A stretch of 64,000 nucleotides of DNA, taken from positions 4,403,288-4,467,287 of the forward strand of contig JABAKD010000010.1 in the NCBI GenBank assembly GCA_012845835.1. The letters are read 5' to 3'. The notes below the pieces were generated by a model. That model was not told the origin of the DNA. It worked only from the letters and a program-made list of their open reading frames with translations, and did no database searches. Below, piece after piece: positions 23,065 to 34,471 of this stretch (within the stretch, counting starts at the first letter, position 1; the number at the start of each line of letters is the position of its first letter). The translations under genes were made by a program, and so were the position numbers. The stretch comes from Undaria pinnatifida (taxonomy: Eukaryota; Sar; Phaeophyceae; Laminariales; Alariaceae).

Positions 23065-26000
23065 CCCCCAAAGCCCTCTGCAGAGCGGCGGTAGCCAAGG
23101 CGACGTCTTCGAAGTTGCTTTCGTCGTCGATGATCATCGTGCCCCCGACTCTTAAGAGACGGAAGGAGAGAAGGCAATCCGCCAGAGCTTCCGCCATCTA
23201 ACCACATCACAACACGAAGGGAGATACAACGATGCTCTGGTTAACGTCGCGTGTGCCATCTACACATAGACTATAGTGAAAGGTTTGATATTGGTTAAAA
23301 TTAAGGTGAACGTCACGTGTGCCATCTAAACTTGCCATGAAAGGGTTAGGGTTAGGGTTACCCCTGAGTTAAAGTCCAGGTGAAAAACAGGGGCCACGTG
23401 TTGCGTGTGGTCCACAATCTCATTGTCGAGCTTTGCACGGTGCGCGGTGGCAGACAATGCCAACGTTCCTGGCCATCGCTTATTGCTCGACGCCAAATCC
23501 TGGCGAGCGAATATAAACCTAAGATAACTCCGCAACTGCTTTTTAGCCGGTATCAATTGTAATAGTATAAGAAGTGAATTAATCTATTTGGGAGCAGCCC
23601 CGTCGTGCTGGAACATGGTGTACTATCTTGTGCAAGCGTTCGCCGACAAAGTTAGATGCCTGCTCTCGTTCAGTGTTGGAACGACTAATGAATATATGTT
23701 CGATCTGAACCCTCGCGCACTCGACCTACTCGAGACGTTTTTTCGGTGGTGTAACACTTAGATGAAGCTAACTCCTACACTGCTGGGGTTTCTATCTCTC
23801 CTCCAATTTTGGTGCGAGCTGTGTCGAATCTTTAGCACCCACACCAGGTGTACTCTGTACTATATGTTGGCACCTCCCCGCGATTGCTACCGAACGTTAT
23901 CGAACGCTGTCGAACGTTATCGAACGAACGAGTCCTGTGCATCTCAGTAGCAGCAGCAGATTAAAGCCACGGTAAATAGTATACATAACGTAGTATATAC
24001 AATATACTATATACTAGTATATAATACCAGGTGCATAGCATATGCTCTCATTTTCATTCAAGGCAGCGTAACAAAGAATTCGACGGCTGCGTATTTCTCA
24101 CAAAAGTCATACCTAGGTAAGTCACTCGCTTGAGTGTGTCTGAGCCGCTGAAATACGAGGGTTCAGCATCCTCACGGCTCCTCTAATTTTATCGTTTGCT
24201 ATTGTTTTGGATCGGGGTTAGGGTTGTAGGGTTAGGGTCAGGGTTAGGGTTGGACGCGTGCTACGATGGAGGCATTAAGGTATACCGATTTTCGGCAACA
24301 ACGTTTTCTGGACGACGGAGCCCCCTCCTTAACCCACCTTAACCCACCTTAACCCACCTTAACCCATCAATCGTTGGAAATCGTCGGAAATCGTCGGAAA
24401 TCGTCGGAAATCGTCGGAAATCGTTGGAAATCGTCGGAATGCCATTCTTCTTTTCCAACATTCATGTCATATATATATATATTGTGTTCCTAGATTGATC
24501 ATCGAATTGTTCATTGGTTTTGCATTATTGTTTTACTCCAAAATCGGTTTTGGGTGTGCATCTCTGCCGTCGAACCCTGCAACATGTCGTGGTTAGCTTC
24601 GGTATGATAGCTATCACCTCGTGGGAGGCATCGACGTAGATCACGTCGAACGATGAACTCCATCCGGCCGCCACAAGGCTCGCCAACGACAGCAAGGAAT
24701 CTCCCTTCGCGACACGAATGTGCTCTGCTTTGCCCGTCTTCGCCATGTTCGACCGGAATCGCCGCTAGAAATCAACAAACGAGCGCAGAGAGAGGCGGGG
24801 GACGGGTATGTACCGGTAGACCGTGCTCACACTCAGAGTTACGTGCAACTTTGTGTGACGCGCAGCGTGAGACACGGAACCGACCTGCTTTTGAAGACCG
24901 CACGCTGCCGTGATGCTGGTGATGCTGGCGTAAAACAATAAGCACTTCGCACATCCGTAAGAGCTGTAACGGTCTCGGAGTGGACGTGACACGGCGGAAA
25001 TATCGAAATCGACAGCAGCAGCAGTCGCCTCGTCTGGAGGATCCCTAGAACCTAATTAGGATATATCTTCCTATCAATAGGGTCGGGTTATTGTGTGCCC
25101 CCGTTTGTTCGTGCTATGGTTAACATTAGGAATCGACTCCGAGGATGGGATGAAGGCACGCTCGTAGACCCCAACCCAACCCCTAGCCCTAACCCTAGCC
25201 CTAACCCTAACCCTAAGGCGGAGAAAAACGCGGCTTCGCCACTTTCGCTTTTGTCATTTTTGTCATTTTTGTCATTGTTGTAAACCACGATCTCCCAACT
25301 GCTGAGAGCTAGTCTCTAGCGATCTGGTCGGGTGGATCTTTGGGGCGGTGGGCTGTTCGCGTTTGCAAGCTGGGACGCACTTCCTGGTGGGATCGACGCA
25401 CGGGCGTAGACCCAACCCAACCCAATCCCTAACCCCAACCCTAACCCCCAACCCTAACCCCCGAACCCTAACCCCAACCCTAACCCCCAACCCTAACCCC
25501 CGAACCCTAACCCCCAACCCGGACCCCAAAACGGGCGAGAAACGCGGTTGCGTCGCTTTTCGAAAATTATTTATCTTTCCGATCTGCGGACCACCACGTA
25601 GCCCTCGACCAATCAAATGAGAGAGCGTAAAAGCCACCCTCCAAGATCCGCGCGGTCACACTATTGTAAGGTCTGCTGACTGCCGACCACGATGTTGCCT
25701 TCTCACACCCATTGTGTAAAAAAGCCTGGAAAAAAATACAAACTTCTTGGAAAAAAGCTCTCCCGCCTGAGTCGTTTTGTAGGCATACTGCTCCTCGCAC
25801 CAACGATAGGTGAGCAGAACATTCCTGGAAAAATTGAACCTTCCTGGAAAGTTCCCCTGTCTGAGCCATTACTAGGCATACTGCACACATACTGCTTCTT
25901 ACGGTCTTACACATGATTAAAATATCCCACTGCTTCCGGGGAAGCTATCAATGTCTACTTCCAAGGAAGCTTCCATCTGATTCCTCCGTGCAAGCTGTTA

Positions 26001-29000
26001 ATATCTGCTTCCATGAAAGCTTCCATCTACTTCTATAGAAGCTTCCACGGAAGCTTCCATCTACTTCCATAGACGCTTCCACGAAAAAAAGCTCCCACGG
26101 AAACTTACATCCACTTCTTCTCTATGGAAGCTTCCATCTATCTGCGTCCAAGAAAAACTACAGACCTGTAGTACAAGGTTCTCTCTTATGGGCCGTTTCC
26201 GACGAAAAATGTTGGCAAATTTATGGAAATTTGGATTTGGCAATGTAGCAAGTTTTTTTTGCCAATTTCGTTTTATTTTCGGACATTTCCCTATCAATAG
26301 CCCTTCGTTGGCGAGGACTTTATATACTATATACAATGTACTTTTTTTGCTATTATTTGCCACTCGGATTTGTTATTTGGAGAACTGAAGTGCGACTTGC
26401 CATTCGCATTTTTTTTTTTTTCATTTGCAATTCCGGTCGCCTCGGTGTCCCAGTGGTTACCCTCGAATACTATTACTACTAGCGTTGGTCCTTGAGTTCG
26501 ACTCCCACTGCGGAGAGATTTGACATTATTTGCAGACATGCAAAAAAAGGATCAACTGCTGAGAGCGCCTAGCAGCGTGGGTAGGTAAAAATTGACACGA
26601 GTCGACGAGGGAAGAAAAAGCTGAATACTGCTCGCGATAAAATAAAAAAAAAGGCACGTACCGTAGTGGGGAGGGGGCGGAAGGGCCCGCTATGTGACCC
26701 CGGCTGATCTGAGTTACTGCTGGGAGGGAGGGCGAGAGTAGTGCGAGGATAATAAACAGGATGAAGAAAAAAAAAATTAGAAAAAAAAAGTGTCGTTAAA
26801 AATGCCCCGTACATATTAGTCGAAAATGACGAGAAGAACGAAAATAGTGTCATTGACAGCCAATTGCCCCAGACCCTACTATGCTACTGTGGTCGAGATC
26901 TGCCGCATGTCGTACCTGGTAGTCGATACCTCACCTCGACGGAAGGCATGTCGACGTTCTTGATTTCAGGGCTCCCTTCCCATGTGTCCAGGCACACCAT
27001 TACAGAGTCCGAGTGTTTCAAGAGGTTCTGAGCGAACCATATGGCGGACCCTCCCTCGAAGCTTCCAATCTGTCGTACGAGTAGCCGCGAAAGGACAAAA
27101 AGCAATGGAGCTCACCTAACAAGTTGGCCGTTCGGATCTTTGGGGCGGTGGGCTGTTTGCGTTTGCGAGCAGAAAGCACTTCCTGGTCGGATAAAGGTAC
27201 GAGCGTAGACCCTTTTTTTTATTATTATTTATCCTCCGGCGGATGGGGTAGAATAAAGCTTTAGCTAACCACACTTCCACGCATTTTCATACGCGTCGTG
27301 TGTCGATTTAACTCAGTTGCTTTCGCAGCCCAACGCTAGCTGGCGCACCCTTCGGATCCCATTAGACCCAACCCACCCCCTGACACTATCCCTAACCCTG
27401 ACCCAAACCCTAACCCTAACCCTGGCCCTGACTCCAACCCGGACCCAAAACGGGCCAGAAATAGGCGAGAAACGCGGCTGCGCCGCTTTTGGAAATTTGT
27501 TTCTTGTTCCGATCTGCAGACCACCGCATAGCCCTCGGTCAATCACAGAGATCCGGGCGACAGCCTTGTTGGGTCTTTTCTGAAGCAATGTCAACGGAAC
27601 ACACCAATAACCTTGAGATGACCTGGGTCTTTCGCTCCGCTGCTGCTATTTAGATAGTTGTTTTAGAGGTGGCTTTACGGGTCTCACCACCCCAAACATG
27701 TCAGATAAAGTACCAAAAACATTACGTTTTATAGATGTTTTCGGGTGGGGGGGGGTCATTACACATCACACGAAAGGCGTAGACCCAACCCTAACCCCGA
27801 CCCTAACCCGGACCCTAACCCCGACCCTAACCCCGACCCTAACCCGGACCCTAACCCTAACCCCTGACCCTAACCCTAACCCCGACCCTAACCCCGACCC
27901 TACACCAGGCTAAGGCTGCGACCCCTTTTTGGAAGATCTGAAAAAGACATACGGACCACCTCAGAAGCGTACTAATTTAGTTACTTAACCTGGTATGTTT
28001 GGGGTGGTGAGAACGCGGTACAGTAGTCATTTATCTGCCACCAGGTAGTTACACTCTGGACGGAAACACAAGGTTATTCATATTATACTTGTGGTGGGGG
28101 GCCCTTTTACCTACCTGGTACCAGGTACGATATATATCATGGTCGATTCAAAACCCGAGATAGTTCACGAGATAGGTGTTGTCAACCGTGGTATTAAATA
28201 AGGCAAACGTGCAACAGCAGTACGAGTATCGGCATGCCGTGTATGACAGTCGTGTACCAGTCGTGCACCAGTCGTGCACCAGTCGTGCACCAGTCGTGTA
28301 CCAGTCGTGTACTAGTCGTGTACCAGTCGTGTACCAGCAGCAGCAGCGGCAGCAGCAGCAGTCGTATAGTACACCAAGTAAGGTTAGGGTTCTTCTAACG
28401 TTGCGCACGCCTCGGACACGACGCGTTCAATAACATGATAGAGCGACAGAGAGGTATCGCTCTACGGCTGAAACGTTTTCAGAATGACGAGGGTCAGCTC
28501 CTCAACGCCTACAAAGCTGAAAATCCGTTTTTTTTTGCGGGGGGGCATATCACTTGGAATTAGTATAGGGAGGGGTTTTGTGGCTCTAAAAGGCGTTATA
28601 CCCCAAAATCGCCGGAGTGGAGTCGTTTTTTTTTTCGCAATAATTTTGGTAGGAATGGAAGGCCTACCTGCAGCAGTACTACGAAGATCAATTGTTGACA
28701 GGATGAAATCACACACTAACACTAAAACAGGAAAGCGTCGCCACCAATCAGGAGAGCCCTCCTACGCTAAGACTGTGTTCGATTGATTGTTCGATTGAGG
28801 CTCTGTATGCTTGGTGAGACGACCAGCCAACAAAATCAACTTCAGCCAAACGCTAGCAGGCAATGGCGGGTGCTTGTGCAACCTTTTTTTTTTGACAATT
28901 CATCATGGTAACAGTGGATCTCCGTAATAGTAGGCGATGGGATTTGTTGTTCGCGCGTAGAGCTTCTTTTTTTTTATATCTAAAATCGGTTTTTGGGAGA

Positions 29001-32000
29001 GGTATGATGACATGATCTGACATGACCTGACATGACATGACATGGCATAGGTTAAGATAGGTTAAGATAGGTTGAGAGGTTGAGATAGGTTAAGATAGTT
29101 CGAGATTACCTTTTCAATCATCTTCATGACATGACATGACACGACATGACATGACATGACACGACATGACACGACATGACATGACATGACACGACATGAC
29201 ATGACCTGACATGACATGACATAGGTTAAGGTTACCTCCTCAGTCGTGTTCAATCATGTTCAATCATGTTCAATCGTCAAGGAAGGGAGGAAGGAGCCTC
29301 AGAATAATAGCGTGCGTCCGCTGCACACAGAATTCTACCTTTTAGCCTAAGCTGCCTCATGTTGCCGACAAGCAGTAGTATTGGGGCAGTGCGGACCTAG
29401 GGACCGACTTCTGCAATGCAGGGATGCTGCCTATGGCTCTACTGTAACGGTCACTCGCACGAGGGTTGCTCGGACGTGACAGTCTCTGGTACTAGTTGCT
29501 TGCCGTCCGACGGACACCTTCCGACAGAAAGGGGGGCGGAGCCGTTCGATCAGGCAGGCGATAACGCCTGCCAGTTAGAAAGGGGACAACTGCTATATAA
29601 ATCGTAACGCCGCTACGGGAGAGAGGGGATACCACAACCCGACCCTGTAAGCATGAGTTTTCTACGGCGTGCATGTTTTGCCGCGTGCTTACGATGGAGG
29701 TATGAAGGGGTATATACCGCTTCTTGGCTGAAAAAAAAACTGCAAATAAATGGCGGGGGGCTCTTTAGCGCAGAATCGTTCGAAAAAATCGTAATTTTCT
29801 TGGATTTTTTTCTTTTTGTGTGTAGATAGGCGCCATGGGACTGCCATGGGATTGAACCTTCATCGGGAAGCAATTTCGTCTTCCCCCTTATCAGTTTTTG
29901 TGCGAGGTGCAGACTAGGTCATCGAGCTATTAATAGGAGCAGCCTTAGAAAAAAAAGACGGTGATGCCACCTCTATCTACCGTTTTCCCTTGAAATCCCA
30001 AACGAGCTACGATAACCCTTTTTTGGGACTTGATTATCTCAATTAAAAATACATGGGGAAGAAGAAGAAGAAGAAATAATGACGATAATACGGCATCGAC
30101 TTCACGAAAAGAGCCTACTTCGCTGGGGTAACGGATGGATGTTTCCGCACAGCAGCCAATGTAAGGAGCTTTGGGCCAGTATGGCAACAAGCGTGCATCA
30201 TGGTGGTGATGCTCGTGCAGCTTCACGTTCTTCCTATTCATAGGCGCTTGATAATATCTTATCTTGATAATATCTTGATAATATCTTATCTTGATAATAT
30301 CTTGATAATATCTTATCTTGATAATACATTGATAATATCTTATCTTGATAATATTTTGATAATATCTTATCTTGATACTGTATTGATAATATCGACCTCG
30401 TTGCTTTTTTGTCGCTATACGGGCCTCAAAAGGGTTGATACCTCAGCGTTCTCTACGTTTCCTATATTTCGGTCCGGAGTGGTGCTTAACTTCGTACAGG
30501 ACTGCTGCAATAGTAATAGTAACAGTAATAGTACCGGTGTGAACTAACCGCCTCAGAATAGATATCATGTCTTCCCGACCAAAATCGCACCCGTGATTAA
30601 ATAAGGAATGTATGAATGAATGTATGAGGGAATGCATTGATGAAATCATGAACGAAAAAAATACCAAACGAGAGAAATGGCAAGCACACAACAAGTGTTT
30701 ATTTTAATTCGTTACTTCATTGATTGAGCAAGTATATAAAAATCGACGGATGAACGAACCAACGAATCAATCAATCAATTCATCGGCGGATGGGTCAATG
30801 CGTGGGCTCACCTCGAGCACGGAGACCGGGCGATCTTCTGCAACGCGAACTAAACCTCCGAGATGATTGTCGAAAACTGCTCGAGCTCCCCCGAGCTCAA
30901 ACCAGTAACGCGTTCGGTCGTACTCGTGCTGAGCAAGGAAGAACACAATGTACGGTGTTTTAAAAAGTACTGGTTGTCGTTAGCATCGTGTGCCTCGCTA
31001 TCGATTGGATTAAGCAACGGCAGCAGGTGCATTAAATCGATGCTATTAATAAGCGAGAAGTACGTACAGAAGGGAGTTAGGCTTAGTGTTGGGCTTGGTG
31101 TTGGGCTTGGTGTTAGGCGTGGTGTTAGGCTTGGTGCTAAGCTTGGTGCTAGGCTTGGTGCTAGGCTCGGTGCTAGGCTCGGTGCTAGGCTTGGTGTTAG
31201 GCTTGGCGTTAGGCTTCGGTTGGGGGGATCACTCTTGGAGCCTTGTTCGCAGTGGGTCAGGGTCAATCGCGCGAGTCATCCCCTCTGTACCCTTGCGGCC
31301 TCAAGCTTTCGTGCTGTATCTTTTTATTTTAGAGATATGACACAGCCATAGAATCTTTGGATACGGTGCGCCAAACTATTCGCCTCAAGAGTTTTTTTTC
31401 CATTAGGTGCAGAGTCATTCGGGCGAGAGGCCTACTACCCGGCAGTGAAAAATGGAGGACCCCCACCCACTACCGTAGCCTTGGTCGTTTTTTTTGTCTT
31501 CTTGGTTTCCCCTGCTTTTTTTTTCTTGCTATGTATTGCCAGTGATTGGCGTTGAAGCTCGTGCTGCACATGGTCGGATGGCACACACGCTAAAAATTAT
31601 TTCCATTTTGAACACGTGTATTTTTCCGGGTTGTCTGATCAGACTATGCACGCGCCACCGATGTATTTCATTCAATCGGGTGGTTCTTTCGAATCATACG
31701 TATTGCGATTGCTACATCGTACAACAACGAGAGGGACAACAGGCCAGCAGCACTGTATTGATCACAGAAAATCCCCACTAAACCTTGAAGACTAGGAGTT
31801 CGTTCGTAGTCGAAAACATTCCCAACCACACGGCAAACCATACCATCAGCTCTACTTTCCAAAGCCAATTTGTTGTTCCTGTATGACCGATGCGACGCCG
31901 AAAAAAAAGAAAGCGACGTAATACACCGATAGTCTATACAGCTGCATATTCGAGACGTTTCAAGGGTCACAGGCCAAACCTCGCGGATCGGGTCGGATCG

Positions 32001-34471
32001 GGTCGGGCCAGATGACCCAACCCAACCCGCCAGACTCCAAATGACCCTTGAGATACTTCACGGGTCGGGTCACCATGACCCGCGAGTTTTTTCTCCCAAC
32101 CCACGGGTTTGACCCGCGGATCCGACCCCACTCGACCCATGAGACTCGAAAATCTCGTGATCCGACCCCACCCGACCCGTTCAATTTGTAAACCTCTCTT
32201 GACCCGACCCCACCCGACCCGTGAGATTTTGAAAAGTTCCTGACCCGCGAACAGTTTATATACTTTTGTCTGGTCGTGTGTTATCGCTGTTCCATGCACG
32301 ACGAGGGGTGCTGGAAATGTTACAGCAGTTGTCAGAGTCATACGGATGGCGTCAAAAAGGAAGGTGGCATATCAAGACCTGTGCGCATACGTGAAATTCC
32401 TGGCAGAAAGCAATTTTAGTACTGTTAGTGACCATTTGCGACAAAGCGTTTTATTCGCCTTACGTAGTGGCCTTACCTTCGTGACCATGAGGCGAGCAGC
32501 CAGCGCTACCGCCGTGTTGTAGTCGAGAATTCTTCCATCATCGCCCAACGGTTGCGTGAGCAAGGATATAACCTGCCATGTTAAGCAGTTTCATGCAATG
32601 CCATGGATATAACCTGTCATGATGTGTCCGGGATATAGTCTAATCTGTCATGCAATGCCATGGATATAACCGGTTATACAGTGTCAGGGATATAAGCCAC
32701 CATGCAGTGTCAGGGATATAGCCGGTCATACAGTGTTGCGGATATAACCTGCCACGCAGTGTCAGGGACGTAACCTGCCATGCAGGATCAGGGATTGCAA
32801 CCATTCCTCAGCAGGCCTAGGGGGATATAACCCGCTATACAGTGTCATGCGCCTGTTGTTTTGGATCGTTTGGGTTTTTGGCGGGACTGAATTACTTCGT
32901 ACTATGTATATGTGTGCGCAAATCACAGTAGGGCCATGCATGTTGACAGTTGCTACGGAGTGCCTTCCGTAGGTGAATAGTCTACAGATTCGACGTGAAA
33001 CTACGTCATGGTTGGGGTGAAATCAGGTGATAGTAGATGTCACATTCACGGCAAGGCCATCATAGATGGGCGATAGTGTAGGTGACGGTGATGGTCCAGG
33101 CAGGAAACCCCTCATCGTTCACTGCCTGCCTACTTTACCTGCCCTGCCCTGCTCTATCTGTCTTTTAGCGTTCTTTTTAGAGTAGTAAAATGGCGATCAA
33201 GGAATTGGATGGATCCAAGTTTGGCGCACAAATAATGGAACCACGGATCTAATCGAAATGTCTCGAATTTTGCATTACATATAGTGTGATCACTTCTCAT
33301 TTTCGTTCCCGAAACCTAGTGAGCAGAGTTTGTCACGAAATTCTTTTTTGCGAGGACCCCCTGCTGCGCAGGAGGCCTCATCCAAATCCAATACTTACAT
33401 TAAATGATCCACGGTACTGAGACATAATACAGCAGTGATGTAAAAGCCTTTGCGTCTAGACAGCGAGCCATTTGAGGAAAGATGAATAACGACACCGGAA
33501 CCACGAGGAGAACGCCTCCCAACACCGACAACCCTGCATCTCCCGCTGGGGAAACCTTGACACAGCACCCAGCAGTACCGTGCACTACAGGCACCGAAAA
33601 ACCGGGTACAGTACCACTTTGTACGTAATATAATTACTGTTATTATACTAACATGAATGACAAAGGGTCTTTATATTTCCGTCCACAGACAATGGTATAT
33701 CGTCGTGTTGTTGTCGGCAGCGGCGGAGATATTCTTGTTGGAGCAGTTTACCTTTCGCTGCCTATCTATAAGCACGAGCCCATCCCAGGTGTCAGCGCGG
33801 TTTCTCAACCGGCTGACCCCGAAGTTATATGTTTAGTCTAGTCTAGACTAGATGCAGTACCGCCGAGTACGACTGATATTGTCTTTTGCGGGCATATATC
33901 ATACATTTCAAGTTCGCATAGTCTAACCACTCAAGGATTCGACTACCTTTCTCCTATAGACTGCTGCTGCTGCTGCCTCTGTTCGAATCGAAGCACACAC
34001 GTGTGATTACCGGTTGTTGTTACTGGTATGATACTCCATCGCAGCAGGCGCACGTGCCTCTACTTTTAACAGATGAGCTGCTAACGGTTCGTTGGTTGTT
34101 TGCCTACCAGGTACTTTCGAAGGTCTCACGTATTCTTCCGTAGCTGTTGTGGGCACGGAAACGCTGATCTGGTGTCCGCTTGAGAGCCTCCCGACCAGCT
34201 CCATCGAATCTTCATTTTTTGTTGTTGTTGTAGTTGTTGTCATTGTTGGTGTTGTTGGTGTTGTTGTCGTTGACGGCGTTTCTGATGCCGCCGGGTATTC
34301 CTCAGGGCACAACAAACTCGACGAATCGCCGGCAATATCACGTGACCCCGGACACCTGGTACGTGCGACAGAGCCTCCCGCTATCGCGACCGCTGTCGTG
34401 CAGACCGAATGGTGCGTTAGCACCTGCAGCATGGCGGCCCCAGCAGCTGTGATCATCATACTACCCTTCAT
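23039..34471 (-). CDS. Methyltransf_24-type SAM methyltransferase, seven-exon model
   Basis: Class I SAM-dependent methyltransferase; substrate unknown, possibly a sugar or small secondary metabolite as in TylF-like relatives. Secure exons (minus): 30928-30812 ending VSVLE; 27069-26935 starting IGSFEGGSAIWFA (motif I) with CLDTWEG; 24764-24618 with FDVIYVDASHE; 23197-23039 with LLRVGGTMIIDD. All borders are phase 0 with canonical AG and GTGAGC, GTGAGG, GTGATA and GTAATT donors, and the joined reading runs through every family motif in order. Likely upstream exons, also phase 0: 34471-34130 (ATG, hydrophobic start, Thr-rich stem, ends before GTGAGA), 33555-33418 (a membrane-like helix; weak donor) and 32572-32477 (ends before GTAAGG). 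A hydrophobic start plus Thr-rich stem would suit a secretory-pathway enzyme. The C-terminal exon after 23039 was not found. A further weak exon candidate is at 31846-31784. Confidence 0.75.
23343..23361. repeat. Interstitial TTAGGG tract
   Basis: Three GGGTTA units on the + strand inside a methyltransferase intron. Confidence 0.8.
24215..24252. repeat. Interstitial TTAGGG tract
   Basis: Degenerate GGGTTAGGGTT units with interruptions, in the same orientation as the 23.34 kb tract and opposite to those at 25-28 kb. Confidence 0.8.
24321..24440. repeat. Two adjacent 10-bp arrays
   Basis: Four AACCCACCTT units are followed by about seven TCGGAAATCG units. They lie in the intron between the exons at 24.76-24.62 and 23.20 kb. 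Confidence 0.85.
25095..25285. repeat. Telomere-repeat-bearing element, copy 1 (partial)
   Basis: A CGTAGACCC left edge, then CCCTAA-like units (25170-25215), then AACGCGGCTTCGCC. The same left edge, tract and right edge recur at 25.33, 27.13 and 27.77 kb. Confidence 0.6.
25325..25620. repeat. Telomere-repeat-bearing element, copy 2 (uninterrupted)
   Basis: Left part GGATCTTTGGGGCGGTGGGC to GCGTAGACCC, a CCCTAAC-rich core (about 25408-25522), and a right part AACGCGGTTGCGTCGCTTTT to GATCTGCGGACCACC. It serves as the empty-site reference for copy 3. Confidence 0.8.
25925..26140. repeat. GGAAGCTTCCATCTACTTCC minisatellite
   Basis: Degenerate, partly palindromic units built on GGAAGCTTCC and CATCTACTTCCAT, in a methyltransferase intron. 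Confidence 0.75.
26430..26700 (+). mobile_element. SINE-like element with tRNA-like head (family 2)
   Basis: The head has GTGTCCCAGTGGTTA and GAGTTCGACTCCC, good A- and B-box matches. The body shares CGACGAG, GCTGAATACTG, CGCGATAAAA and GGCACGTACCG with the 14.5 and 44.1 kb copies. Confidence 0.55.
27130..27560. repeat. Telomere-repeat-bearing element, copy 3, interrupted by a retroposon
   Basis: Matches 25325-25620 on both sides (GGATCTTTGGGGCGGTGGGC at left; AACGCGGCTGCGCCGCTTTT and GATCTGCAGACCACC at right). The match is broken at TAGACCC by the element at 27213-27362. Confidence 0.8.
27213..27362 (-). mobile_element. Poly(A)-tailed retroposon (family 1), 7-bp target duplication
   Basis: Read on the minus strand it starts ATGGGATCCGAAGGGTGCG and ends GCCGGAGGAT followed by an A-rich tail. 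It is flanked by TAGACCC at 27206-27212 and again at 27363-27369, while the uninterrupted element at 25.4 kb has a single TAGACCC at that point. The copy is 5' truncated compared with 42.83 and 37.85 kb. No protein is encoded. Confidence 0.85.
27765..27965. repeat. Telomere-repeat-bearing element, copy 4
   Basis: A GGCGTAGACCC left edge, CCCTAACCCCGA-type core to about 27903, then GGCTGCGACCCCTTTTTGG. The left flank differs from copies 2 and 3. Confidence 0.65.
28250..28340. repeat. 11-bp minisatellite (CAGTCGTGYAC)
   Basis: About eight units; because 11 is not a multiple of 3, three units make an 11-residue period in the frame across it. A CAG-rich tail follows. Confidence 0.85.
29008..29230. 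repeat. (CATGA)n / CATGACACGA array
   Basis: Pentamer-based units with CACGA variants, split by a GGTTAAGATA repeat at 29050-29095. A long intron of the methyltransferase gene surrounds it. Confidence 0.85.
30245..30400. repeat. TTGATAATATCTTATC minisatellite
   Basis: About seven units of TTGATAATATC with or without an extra TTATC. No other feature is nearby. Confidence 0.85.
31078..31218. repeat. 12-bp array (GGTGTTAGGCTT)
   Basis: About eleven units with GCTTGGTG(C/T)TAG. The core resembles degenerate telomere-like DNA but is a true 12-mer; the Leu-Gly-Val-Arg frame across it is an artefact. Confidence 0.8.
31975..32255. repeat. GACCCGACCCG minisatellite, site 2
   Basis: Eight or so units of about 30 bp (GACCCGACCCC or GACCCGACCCG, then YGTGAGATTTT). 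It is related to 16.9-17.3 kb. Confidence 0.75.
32564..32858. repeat. About 26-bp array built from a splice acceptor
   Basis: About ten units start GGATATAAC and mostly contain CTGCCATGCAGTGTCA. On the minus strand each is (TG)ACACTGCATGGCAG-GTTATATCC, which is the 3' end of the intron plus the first nine bases of the exon at 32572-32477. Units at 32564, 32621 and about 32734 keep CAG next to GTTATATCC. The related locus at 48.0 kb has a single unit. Confidence 0.8.

Noticed and set aside
25170-27903. Chromosome end (telomere)
   Set aside because: CCCTAA tracts are short, degenerate, flanked by conserved non-telomeric sequence and enclosed in introns.
33400-33594. Sideroflexin-like C-terminus (FPQ after a hydrophobic helix)
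   Set aside because: The order of neighbouring exons is wrong for sideroflexin, and phases fit the methyltransferase model better.
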